Assembly: GCA_012862575.1 (NCBI GenBank)
Contig: BLSF01000101.1
Coordinates: 28,038-92,037 of the forward strand
Reading direction: 5' to 3'
From: Parietichytrium sp. I65-24A
Taxonomy: Eukaryota; Sar; Bigyra; Thraustochytrida; Thraustochytriidae
DNA length: 64,000 nt
A model generated the notes under the pieces. It worked only from the letters and a program-made list of their open reading frames with translations, was not told the origin of the DNA and searched no databases. Below are positions 11,157 to 21,047 of the stretch, in pieces; within the stretch, counting starts at the first letter, position 1, and the number at the start of each line of letters is the position of its first letter. The position numbers and the translations under genes were made by a program.

Positions 11157-12311
11157 TTATGGATACTTGTGCTCCCCTTCTGGGCGATGTGAAAACTCGT
11201 AGTCCAAGTGCACATAGGCGCGCTCGATGTCGCCAAGAGACTCGAGCTTGTGCTGCAAAGACTCGCCAATGTCGTGCGCGTCCCTCAGGGGCATGTCTGG
11301 TGGCAACACAATGTCGACCTCCGCCAGCAAGTTTTGACCAATGTAATAGGCACGCACGGTGTCCACAAATTGTATCCGCGGATCGTGATTGAACGTAAGG
11401 TATGTAAGCTTGGAAAGCAGCTCCGGGCTCGCTGATTTCCCGGATAACTGGCGGGTATATTCCAAGCCCGTGGCGGCCCAAGTCAGAAAAATCAGCACCG
11501 CAAACCCTATGGCTGCAACAGGATCAAGGAACCAGAGATGGTTGTACTTGGAGGCGACAATAACTGCGGCAACGGTGCTCCCGTTTGTCAAGACATCGTT
11601 TCGGTGGTCCATGTAGAGCGCATCAACACTTGGGCTGCTGTCGCGAAGCCTATAGCACAAAACCATCAGGCCAAGCTTGACTGCGATAACCGCCACCAAG
11701 AGGCCGAGCACCAAAGGATCAATAAAGATGTGAGGCACCTCAACGGTAAGTCCGTCGACGATCACCTGGAGTGCTTCACGAAGGAGCTGCAGCGCAGCCA
11801 TTGCCATTACCGAAGCAAAGATGATGACGCTTAGCGGCTCCAAACGAGTCCTTCCGACCGGGTATTTGTGCTTGTTCTTCTTGCGCGCAACGTGGGAGGC
11901 GAAGAAAATGATCGAGCCGGAGACGATGTCCAAGCTGCTGTCGATGGCGCTTGCGATGATACCGAGGGAGCCACTCATGACAGCGGCGACAATTTTTGTC
12001 ACAAGTAGGATGCAATTGCCCGCAAAACTCAGGTTGATGGCGAAGGCGACGGCGCGCTCTTCCTTTCTGGCTGCCAGCTCCTCCTCCTCTGCCATCTCCC
12101 CGATCCTCTCTGCCTCCGCGAAGCTATCGATCAGTCTGTTCTGCTTCCTGTAAAAGCCCCGCAGTGCGCGACGCACACTTGACTCGTCCACCCTTTTCCC
12201 CTCAAAGTCGTTGATGTCCAATTTCCATTCTTGCGGCGCGCCGCTCATGAGGTGCTCCGTCGTCTCATGTTTACTGCTCTCGTGCGCCACCCAAACCTCG
12301 TGTCTGTTCAT
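11157..12311 (-). CDS. Cation diffusion facilitator (MTP8-11-like, probable Mn2+ transporter)
   Basis: 384 aa from the ATG at 12311. The frame stays open to 12638, but that extension is only translated microsatellite and a linker. The protein has a cytoplasmic N-terminus, six predicted spans (starting NLSFAGNCILLVTKIVAAV) and a C-terminal cytoplasmic CDF domain ending DYEFSHRPE. The two metal-site motifs are both DxxxD: AIDSSLDIVSG in TM2 and YMDHRNDVLTN in TM5. In CDF proteins DxxxD in both places is typical of Mn-CDFs, whereas Zn-CDFs have HxxxD. The likely role is proton-coupled export of Mn2+ to an organelle or out of the cell. The metal preference is inferred from motifs only. Confidence 0.93.
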   Translation of the reverse strand: MNRHEVWVAHESSKHETTEHLMSGAPQEWKLDINDFEGKRVDESSVRRALRGFYRKQNRLIDSFAEAERIGEMAEEEELAARKEERAVAFAINLSFAGNCILLVTKIVAAVMSGSLGIIASAIDSSLDIVSGSIIFFASHVARKKNKHKYPVGRTRLEPLSVIIFASVMAMAALQLLREALQVIVDGLTVEVPHIFIDPLVLGLLVAVIAVKLGLMVLCYRLRDSSPSVDALYMDHRNDVLTNGSTVAAVIVASKYNHLWFLDPVAAIGFAVLIFLTWAATGLEYTRQLSGKSASPELLSKLTYLTFNHDPRIQFVDTVRAYYIGQNLLAEVDIVLPPDMPLRDAHDIGESLQHKLESLGDIERAYVHLDYEFSHRPEGEHKYP

Positions 12312-12425
12312 CTTTGCCGATCCAGCAGGTGCGTTCACCAACACCCACTCTTGCTTGCGCTCTCCGCTCTCTGCTCTCTGCTCCGACACTCGAGCACCAA
12401 CCTGCCCCAACGCTTTCGAGCTCGA

Positions 12426-12616
12426 CAACGACAGTGACAACGACAGTGACAACGACAACGACAATGACAATGACAACGATAACAACAACAATGACAATGA
12501 CAATGACAATGAATGACAATGACAATGACAATGAATGACAATGACAATGACAACGACAATGACAACGACAATGACAATGACAATGACAATGACAATGACA
12601 ATGACAGTGACAATGA
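12426..12616. repeat. (GACAAT/GACAAC)n microsatellite upstream of the CDF gene
   Basis: About 190 bases of imperfect 6-base units (GACAAT, GACAAC, GACAGT), about 115 bases upstream of the CDF start codon. A shorter block of the same repeat follows the N at 13650, consistent with one locus being represented twice. Confidence 0.95.
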
Positions 12617-13649
12617 CAGCACCGACGCCGCGCACCACGCACCTTTCCAGCCAACAAACTCAGACTCAGTCAACTTGGCCGACAGTGCGAAGACCAAGTT
12701 CAACTTCAACAAGTTCAAGTTGTAACATTTTGTAACCCTTTCATCCAGAATCTTGACACTCTCTCCTCTCCTCTCTCTCCGTCGCAATTAAGCTAATTAT
12801 CTATTAAGCGCCTTTTGTTATCCAACTAACAGAGCTAACAGAGCCAACCTCTCGCTTACTAGGAGGTGTGTAGCAGAGGCTAGCCTTTACTCGAGTGCCT
12901 CTTTTCTTTTGCGCCATGGCGATCATTACCGATAAGGTCTAGATAAGGTTAGGTGCTACTGTACTACGCCGTGCCTTTAGAATTTGGAATAACCCCACAG
13001 CTTCCATTAGCCGTAGCCGATGGCATAGGGAAATGCTAGTGTACGAAGGGGATTTGGCGGAGCAATTGTGCCGAGGGTAAGAGTGGTAGTAGAAGTATGT
13101 AGAGGGGGTGGTAGTAAGCTCCCTGCTCGGGGGAACAATACGAGTGGAGGCCTCAGAATTCTCACAAGCCACACAAAGGTTTTGAAACGACATGTTTGGA
13201 CTGCAAAACCTGGTGTGAGGAAGAGATACGGAGTGAGGGCCGATCAGCCCGATTGCCGTGTCGACCTTCCGGTACTTTGGTACTGTACCGGTACTAAGCT
13301 TACTCAATGTCTGATGGACGATTGAGTTGTGTTTGGTTATGTCTGTCCAGTCTATGTCTGTCCTGTTGTATCGTAGTGACTCCACGGAGAGACTAGCCCC
13401 GGCAAAACCGATCATTGATCCGGACTGTCAAGATATATTCAATACACTTCAATATAAGTCAATAGTCATTTACAGCATGGCGTTAACGCTACATAATACC
13501 CCCTTAACCAAATAACTAAACAATATTCTAATCAACTGAAGGTGACACTTCCTGAAACGTTGCGACTGAGCTGTGCCAGTGCTCTGTAATCATCTGTAAT
13601 CATCTGTAATCATCTGTAATCCTCTAAATTGTAACATTGATTTGAGATA
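12617..13649. repeat. Direct duplicate, copy 1 (ends at the N at 13650)
   Basis: Non-coding 1.03-kb block matched by 13701-14696 with few substitutions and several small indels. One example is about 22 extra bases near 13238 in this copy. It contains 11-base tandem units ending TCTGTAATCA at 13585-13622 and the palindrome-rich GGTACTGTACCGGTAC near 13280. No coding sequence is seen. Confidence 0.93.
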
Positions 13650-13650
13650 N
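13650..13650. other. Single N: probable contig junction
   Basis: One undetermined base. It sits exactly between the end of one copy of a 1-kb block and the microsatellite that begins the second copy. Confidence 0.85.
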
Positions 13651-13700
13651 GACAACGACAATGACAATGACAACGACAACGACAACGACAATGACAATGA

Positions 13701-14696
13701 CAGCACCGACGCCGCGCACCACGCACCTTTCCAGCCAACAAACTCAGACTCAGTCAACTTGGCCGACAGTGCGAAGACCAAGTTCAACTTCAACAAGTTC
13801 AAGTTGTAACATTTTGTAACCCTTTCATCCAGAATCTCCTCTCTCTCTGTCGCAATTAAGCTAATTATCTAAGCGCCTTTTGTTATCCAACTAACAGAGC
13901 TAACAGAGCCAACCTCTCGCTTACTAGGAGGTGTGTAGCAGAGGCTAGCCTTTACTCGAGTGCCTCTTTTCTTTTGCGCCATGGCGATCATTACCGATAA
14001 GGTCTAGATAAGGTATGACCAGTGCTACTGTACTACGCCGTGCCTATAGAATTTGGAATAACACCCCACAGCTTCCAGTAGCCGTAGTCGATGGCATAGG
14101 GAAATGCTAGTGTACGAAGGGGATTTGGCGGAGCAATTGTGCCGAGGGTAAGAGTGGTAGTAGAAGTATGTAGAGGGGGTGGTAGTAAGCTCCCTGCTCG
14201 GGGGAACAATACGAGTGGAGGCCTCAGAATTCTTAGAAGCCACACTGTGGCACAAAGGTTTTGAAACGACATGTTTGAACTGCAAAACCTGGTGTGAGAA
14301 AGGGATACGGAGTGAGGGCGACCTTCCGGTACTTTGGTACTGTACCGGTACTAAGCTTACTCAATGTCTGATGGACGATTGAGTTGTGTTTGGTTATGTC
14401 TGTCCAGTCTATGTCTGTCCTGTTGTATCGTAGTGACTCCACGGAGAGACTAGCCCAGGCAAAACCGATCATTGATCCGGACTGTCAAGATATATTCAAT
14501 ACACTTCAATATAAGTCAATAGTCATTTACAGCATGGCGTTAACGCTACATAATACCCCCTTAACCAAATAATTAAACAATATTCTAATCAACTGAAGGT
14601 GACACTTCCTGAAACGTTGCGACTGAGCTGTGCCAGTGCTCTGTAATCATCTGTAATCATCTGTAATCCTGTAAATTGTAACATTGATTTGAGATA
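13701..14696. repeat. Direct duplicate, copy 2
   Basis: Matches 12617-13649 with the order preserved. This copy continues past the shared end (GAGATACTGAG) into unique sequence, whereas copy 1 stops at the N. Confidence 0.93.
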
Positions 14697-15179
14697 CTGA
14701 GTTTGGATTCTCCAAAGTGATATGCATCAAGCTCATCGCTGCGGCCGCATCAAAGCCATTCGATTCGCAGTCCATTCAGTGAACACAATAATCAATTCAG
14801 AGTCAGAACAGAACGCAGATGACATGACATAGCAGGATCATCTCTAGCTAGTCGCAGCAAGAGGGATTCGGGAGATTCGAGGGCCGTCTCAAAGCGCTAG
14901 TAGATTTTGGGTAGCGAGCCTCGCAAATCTCGCAAAAGCGCGAGTGTAAGTGCAGTCAGTACAACGAACGACAAATCGCGTGACTAAACTGCCGTCGACC
15001 ACATCCCTTGGCAATCTCGCATAGCTGCCTTCCTCTCTTTCTCTTTCTCTAGAGTTGGAGTGAGCTGGCGGCAGACCCCCAACCGGGAAGCGGCGTAGCT
15101 GATTGTTTGGTTGTTTGAGTGTTTGTTTGCTTGATTGGTACTTGACGAGTTGCTGCTATCTTTTCACTGCACGGGCGAG
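14697..15179. other. Upstream region of the methyltransferase gene
   Basis: Unique non-coding sequence with a short CT-rich run at 15030-15052. No gene seen. Confidence 0.4.
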
Positions 15180-15965
15180 ATGAGCGACGATCATTCTCAT
15201 TCGCATGCACACTCGCATGCGCATTCCCACTCGCACGGACATGGGCATGGGCATGGACATGGACATGGGCACGACCACCACAAACTTCATCAGGGTGGCC
15301 AAGGAGAAGACGGGATGGGGGAAAAGTTTGCGCATACTCAGCACGGCTTTGATGACCTGGAGACGGCTCGGGCGCACGACCTTGTTCCGGAGTGGGCGGC
15401 CATGGCTGAGACCCAGACTGCCTTCGTCAAAGGACAGCCATGGTGGCAGGACGCAGTGGAATCCAAGGTGAGAATGGTCGACTTTGGATGCGGGACCTGC
15501 AGGCTCCTGTGCGGCCTGAAAGACGCGATGGCACCAGGAAGTCTCGGCTTTGACGTGGCCGATGGGATGCTCACTGTTGGAAAAGAGCGCGTAGAGTCGT
15601 CGGGCCTCAGCGACCGCCTCGAGTTGGTCAAAATTGATGCGGATAAGGAAGCCGAGGAGTTGAAGGAATACGAAGAGTCCATCGACCTGGCCATGTGCTG
15701 CGTGGTGCTGCACCACGTGATGAAGCCCAAGCTTACCGCGCAGCGCTTGTGCAAGACGCTCAAGCCCGGCGGCTACATTTACATCAGCGACTTTGAGGGA
15801 AACATCCCTTTGAAAATTCTCGGTGAGTGGTTCGAAGAAGAAGGGTGCGAAATTCTGGATACCAAGCTCGACACCATTACTTTTCCGGCAAAGTACGCCG
15901 GGGAAAACGGGGAGCCACTCAAGCTAGACCTGTTCATGGCAATTGCTCAAAAGAAGAAACTGTGA
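15180..15965 (+). CDS. Class I SAM-dependent methyltransferase with His-rich N-terminus
   Basis: 261 aa from the ATG at 15180; the frame upstream to 15135 starts only with TTG. Residues ~5-36 are almost entirely His alternating with Ser, Ala, Gly or Asp, about 16 histidines, a typical Zn/Ni/Cu-binding stretch. A class I methyltransferase domain follows. Motif I is MVDFGCGTCRLL, the acidic end of strand 2 is LGFDVADGML, motif IV is DLAMCCVVLHHV, and the post-motif is LKPGGYIYISDF. The C-terminus matches methyltransferase-fold strands. Substrate unknown. The His tract is encoded by short repeats and may vary in length between strains. It could serve metal binding or storage, but no link to catalysis is shown. 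Confidence 0.88.
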   Translation: MSDDHSHSHAHSHAHSHSHGHGHGHGHGHGHDHHKLHQGGQGEDGMGEKFAHTQHGFDDLETARAHDLVPEWAAMAETQTAFVKGQPWWQDAVESKVRMVDFGCGTCRLLCGLKDAMAPGSLGFDVADGMLTVGKERVESSGLSDRLELVKIDADKEAEELKEYEESIDLAMCCVVLHHVMKPKLTAQRLCKTLKPGGYIYISDFEGNIPLKILGEWFEEEGCEILDTKLDTITFPAKYAGENGEPLKLDLFMAIAQKKKL

Positions 15966-16384
15966 TGGGTTGACAGAGCGAAGATTGATCTGATCACGAG
16001 AGAGAGACCTCGCATATTTATAATTTCTTTCAATGCAGGAAAAGGCAACAAAAAATTAATGTTCGTTTAACTTGAATCAGAGAGAGCAATGTTTTCATAG
16101 TCACCAACTTCACAATTTTAGCTGTAAACTAAACAGGGATAGTCCTTGGAGGTGTGAAATCGTGTCTGACGGACAAATCAAGGCACCATACCTTCTAATA
16201 GGCTTTGTTTGCGCTGCATTGGTGACCTCGTGGCTCCACTTCAATGCCTTGAAGGTAGAGTGTTTTTTGGTAAGTCGTCAGAACAAAGGAACCAGAAGAA
16301 TGAAAACAGGGGAGAGAGATGATCGCAATGTAAAAAGGAACAATCATCTATTGGAGCGGAACAATGCCTATTCTCTTTCTTATT
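15966..16384. other. Convergent 3' intergenic space
   Basis: Lies between the stop of the methyltransferase gene and the stop of the minus-strand polytopic protein. AT-rich, without a recognised gene. Confidence 0.4.
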
Positions 16385-18067
16385 TCAGTCCAGGTTGCGC
16401 AGATGGGCGCAATACATTTCGTATACGGTGTGATTGGTCAGGGTATCTCCGAAGCAGAAGCATGCGTCTTGGTTGAAGCATTCCGATGTTAGTCCGGCGG
16501 AAACTTGAACCATGGCCATAAATTGCAAGCCAGAAAAAGCTCCCGCGAGGAATATGCAAGCGGTTTGCATCCCGCCCATGTCATGAAAGATCTCCAGGAG
16601 GTCATAACCGTTCGAAGTCTCGTACAGAATGCAGGGCACGTCTACAGCCAGCTCAAATGCCAACTGAACTAAGACGAGCCGGGCGATTTGCAAAGGCGGG
16701 ATATACGGTTCAAAAGGCTCGTCCAAATGAATGTAAAACTCCATGGGCAGCTGGAGTCTGGCGTCGGAAAACAGAATCAGGATGCTGCAGAAGGAGTCAA
16801 GAGAAGGTACAATTGTTGTTAGTCAGAAAGTGTGGCTCCTCTTCAACTCCTGATGTACCACTTTTCTTGTTGTGAAGCGAAACTCCACAGCAGACATCAA
16901 ACCAGCAACTTACATAGGAATGAACAGGATAGCAGTGTACTCCGCCATGAGCTCCATGCAGATTAACAATGAGAAGAACTTTTTGCGAGAAGGAGATGAT
17001 GAGAATCGCATGTCATCAGAGTGTCTGGCTGATGACGCTGAGCCAGTTTTCAAATCGGATATTCTACTTTCTTTTGGGGTGTGAAAGACTACACTTGATA
17101 CAGTCTCAACATGACCGGATTTGAATAATTTCTCTTGAATGATGCGATCCCTCCAAGGCAGAGTCAGACGTAAAGCTAACTCCATCGCACTCTGCAGAGT
17201 GGAGGCCACAATCAATGTGCTCTCGCTGTCGAACGTGGTGAACAACATTCGTAGCACAAGGGAGAAAGAAAAGATAGGCCAAGCATAAAAAAGGCCTAAT
17301 GCTTTCCTGTTCACATGCTGATTCGCACCAAGTTCAGGGTCCAGGGCTATTCCTCTCGCGCTGTGACGAGTTGTTACATATATGATCTCGCGAATGAATG
17401 GGAAAACGCAGATACTACAGGCCATCCTGGAAAGGTCGTTGTTGGTGGGGATGTAAACAAACGCAATAAATAGGACCGCGGCTAAAATGACTGCAGAAAG
17501 CTGACTTAGGAGCTGGATTCTTATAACGCGATCGTTCCAAAAAGCCAGCTGCGTTGCCAGCCCAGTGCCAAAGAACGGAATGACTATTCCCTCTGTCTCA
17601 ATTGATCCCAATTGGACGAATCTGATATAAAAAGCAAACCCGATCCCGGAAAATCCCAGGAGCAGAGCGCGTTGCTTTCTGCTCATTCCCGGCAAGACTA
17701 AGAGCATCGAGACTGGAAGATAGAGAAAGTACAATGCATCTTCGAGGAAGTCTTCGGTTATATAATCTTCAAAAGATCCGTATGGACCATACACATTGAA
17801 CGTATTATTGACGCGCTCATTGAGCCAGAACTTGACCCGCTTGTTCGCCCCAACTGGATTGTACCGATCAAACAATGGCATGACAAGACAGCCAAGCGTT
17901 CCTACAACAGCGAACGCCATCGAGTTGCCGAGAACCTTCATCGCGTTCAAAAAAATGGAGTCGTTCGGCTGCTTTTGCGGAGCGAAACGGGTACTCCTTC
18001 GCACATTCAAGGACTCTCTGGGCACCATGGACTCCAAAGATTCCGTGGGGGCTACAGGCGCCGCCAT
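16385..18067 (-). CDS. Polytopic membrane protein, family unknown (2 exons)
   Basis: Exon 1 is 16914-18067 and exon 2 is 16385-16784. The intron (16785-16913, 129 nt) starts GTAAGT, ends CTGCAG, and joins in phase 2 to give 517 aa. The splice continues a hydrophobic helix (AILFIP then IILILFSDA), which supports it. After a ~55-aa cytoplasmic N-terminus with Arg-rich and Ser-rich patches, about nine or ten hydrophobic segments follow. A soluble loop of ~70 aa (ending SSSPSRKKFF) precedes the last three spans. I do not recognise the family. The distribution of spans is like a transporter or an acyltransferase-type membrane enzyme, but no motif decides. Confidence 0.75.
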
Positions 18068-19231
18068 CCCGCAAATCGGCCCAAGGAGTTGCCGCGCGCA
18101 ATGCCCCTGCCTTTGTGCTTTTGCCGGTGCGGTCTCTCAGCGCAGTCATCACTGAGAGCATCTTGCTTCTCTCATCTCCTCCACATACTCAGCCGGGAGA
18201 ACAATCATATTTCCTGCCGGTAAGATCACAAAGTGTACAAAGATGTACAAAGTGTTTTGTGTGATAATGGCGAGTAGCACATGCTGTGGCAGCAGGGGAA
18301 ACCCCCATAGTGGGGTGATTCTGTGGTCTCACAGTCAAGAACGAGAAGAACATTTGAAAGCCCTGGAACTTGTGTATGAAAGTTTGCCCAAATTGCCCAC
18401 CTCGCACTCGACTCGAGCTACCTACTAGAGTTCCCTGGTATTTAGCCCCGGCCGGCGCTGGGGGCGGCGGCGGCGGCGGGCCTGTGCTCAACGGATCTGG
18501 CCAGAGCTACTGCCTATCACGTGACGTACTGCAACCATAACTCCGTTTCAGTAGTGAAAGCGAGTAGACCGGCTCAAAGAATAACTCGCGTGCTCCATCA
18601 TTCAGCAGTTTTGTTGTGAAAACAAACTAAAATCTGAGTTTCGAGTTCTGGTGACCCGGTTCACGAGATCTGCATGTAGAGCATCGGTTGCCCGTCTGGT
18701 TTTACGTTCAGGTGTCTGTCATAGGGGAAGGAGAAGGTAGAGTTATAGTCGTTTTAATGAACTGTAAATTCAATCGTTCCTCCCCTTTCTTTTGATTTTG
18801 AAGATGTCAAGCCGCTTTTCCCTCCCCTCATTGCTGTTGAATATAGCTTATAGCTCGAGCTTTTTTCTTCCTTGCGCGGATAGAAAGCTGCTTGCTGCTT
18901 CGCTAGCCGTTCTCGTGCTCTCAAAGAGCGCACCAAACTCTGCAAAGGCAAGCTGAAAACCTCGACTCAACGACAAGCTCACATGCCGGATTGCCGTCAA
19001 GGAAAATCGGAACGGGTTGGCGATGTCCTTGTAGCGTAAAGCGGCTTAGCAAGGGGTTCAGTTAATCACTTCCCTGCGGCTCTCGAATCGTGAGTCCAGC
19101 CTCAGTCTGCAGCCTAATGCATTGACAGCAGCGGGCAGGAGAAGCCGTCGTGCACAATTGTGTTTGCAACTTGACCAAAGCTGATTGGTGAGTTTTCAAG
19201 AATAAGAAAAGAGCACCAAAGTTTATTTATT
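18068..19231. other. Intergenic region
   Basis: Contains a GC-rich (GGC)n tract at 18450-18482. A run of short frames has no family resemblance. Includes the upstream region of the polytopic gene and the downstream region of panB. Confidence 0.4.
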
Positions 19232-20579
19232 TCAGTAGAGCTTGATGTTCTCTGAGGTGTCAATGTGAAGTTCCTTTGCAGAGGAAGCATCTCCGATGTG
19301 AGTTCGAACAAGCTCCAAAAATAGAGCTTCTTCCTCGGCAGAGATTTTGTAAGGTGAATATTCGTCGCTTGGAAAGACTCGAGTTTCGACGTCCTTCTTG
19401 TATTCAGCCAGTCCTTCTTGAATCGCATATCCAACAGACGCGTACTGCTTGCAAAATTGCGGGGTAAACTCGGCATGATGATAGTGCTGCATCATTCCCA
19501 ACATATCGTGATACACCAGGACCTGACCGTCAGTATGCGGCCCTGCACCAATTCCAATCGTAGGGATGTTGACTATCCTCGTGATTTCTTGGGCCACAAC
19601 AGGAGGAACACACTCGATGACAAATGCAAAACAGCCAGCTTCTTCGAGAGCAAGGGCGTCCTCGATCAAACTAAACGCTTGCTTTGCAGTTCTGCCTTGC
19701 GCTCTATTGTTTCAGGCCAAGTCGGACGGTCAGAAAATCAAGTTTCACCAAACAAGCTACATGTAATTGGGAAAAAAAAGGGGGAAACGACGATCGACTT
19801 ACTTGAATCCGCCAAGGCCACTGAACGACTGTGGTGTAAGACCGATGTGCCCCATCACTGCAATTCCTGCGTCAACGATTGCGCGGATGTTCTCCACTCT
19901 CTTTCTTCCACCCTCCACTTTCACACAGTCCATGGTTGTCTCTTTCATGACGCGCACGGCGCTCTCCACAGCCTTTTGCGGCGAGCTTCTCAACCAAAGC
20001 AAGTAATAGTCAGCTCCGAACTGCTTCACATCAGCTGATCAACGTGAGATAAGACGCTTCAACTTACGACTCGTAGCTTCCGAAAGGAAGGTCCGCAACC
20101 AACAGCGGTCTTCTGCACCCCCTCGTGACTGCTTTGCAATGATGAATGATGTCATCCAGGGTCACCGGCAGCGTGGTGTCATAACCCAGCTCCACCATGC
20201 CCACAGAATCTCCCACCAGCAGGATATCAATTCCAGCCTTGTCAACATGCACCGCGGATGGAAAGTCGTACGCCGTCACCATCGAGATGGGCACACCCTT
20301 CTTCTTCTTGAGCGACAGCGAGTGAATGGTAATGTTCTTGTGCGGAGGTGCTGGCGCGGCCGTAATTTTTGCCCCAGCTTTACCAGACGTCGACGACGAC
20401 AGCTGCCTTCGTCCACTCCAGTTCACTGCTTGGCGCAGCAGCCTCGAGCCAGCGTACATCCCGCGTCCTTGCATGTTTTCCGACCTTTCAAGCGCACGTG
20501 GGCTTCTTGCAGAGCAGCGGCGCGCAAAGTCCGCGACGCGAGGGCTGAATTGGATACACTTGGATGGGGCGGCAGACAT
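19232..20579 (-). CDS. panB: Ketopantoate hydroxymethyltransferase (PanB), 3 exons
   Basis: 3-methyl-2-oxobutanoate hydroxymethyltransferase makes ketopantoate for pantothenate and CoA. Exons 20068-20579, 19803-19988 and 19232-19703 join to 389 aa. Both introns (19989-20067, 19704-19802) begin GTAAGT, end AG and are phase 2. The splices restore family motifs: LPFGSYES joined to SSPQKAV, and GLGGFK joined to AQGRTAKQA. Also seen are [19 protein letters not shown] (Mg2+ Asp), [24 protein letters not shown] (catalytic Glu) and [18 protein letters not shown]. The first ~75 residues are Arg/Ser-rich without acidic runs ([10 protein letters not shown]), a likely mitochondrial targeting peptide. Its presence suggests the organism makes its own pantothenate. 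Confidence 0.95.
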
Positions 20580-21047
20580 CGGCAGACTGTGAGCGCTTTG
20601 CTTTGTACAGATTCCGCGATAAACCTGCTAGTAGCTTCACGCCAACCTCAACGATGGCACGATGGCACGATGGCGACACGAAGCGAAGTTGAGACTGGCA
20701 ACACTCGAATACAGTACGCTCACAGCGTGAGGCGAAATGCAGTGAGATGCGCCCTGGCAAGTGTGAACTAGTAACTAGACTCTCTTTCTTTCCTAGCTTG
20801 AGCAACTTTCTTTTCTTCTTTCTCTCTTTTTAGTCTTTTTAGTCTTTTTAGAGCGAGAGACGGGAGCTCACAAGGAGCGTTGGGATTTGCGAAATTACAT
20901 TCTCGACTTTTAATTCTATCAGCGTTGTAGCTGCTCGTCTAGTAGCTCTTCAAGCTGGGAGACAGTGGTCTCTCAAATTTGGAGAGGAACAGAAGAGCGG
21001 AGTAAAAAAATTTAGAATTTAGATTATGTGATAAACTCAGCTCACCA
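20580..21047. other. panB upstream region
   Basis: Includes repeated AGTCTTTTT units at 20831-20850, about 250 bases upstream of the panB start, and the 3' end of the next minus-strand gene. No gene seen. Confidence 0.45.

Noticed and set aside
12312-12638. N-terminal extension of the CDF protein made of Val-Ile and Ser-Leu repeats
   Set aside because: It is translated microsatellite. The real ATG at 12311 gives the expected family start.
13585-13622. CRISPR-like repeated units
   Set aside because: Simple 11-base tandem units without spacers; a eukaryotic minisatellite.
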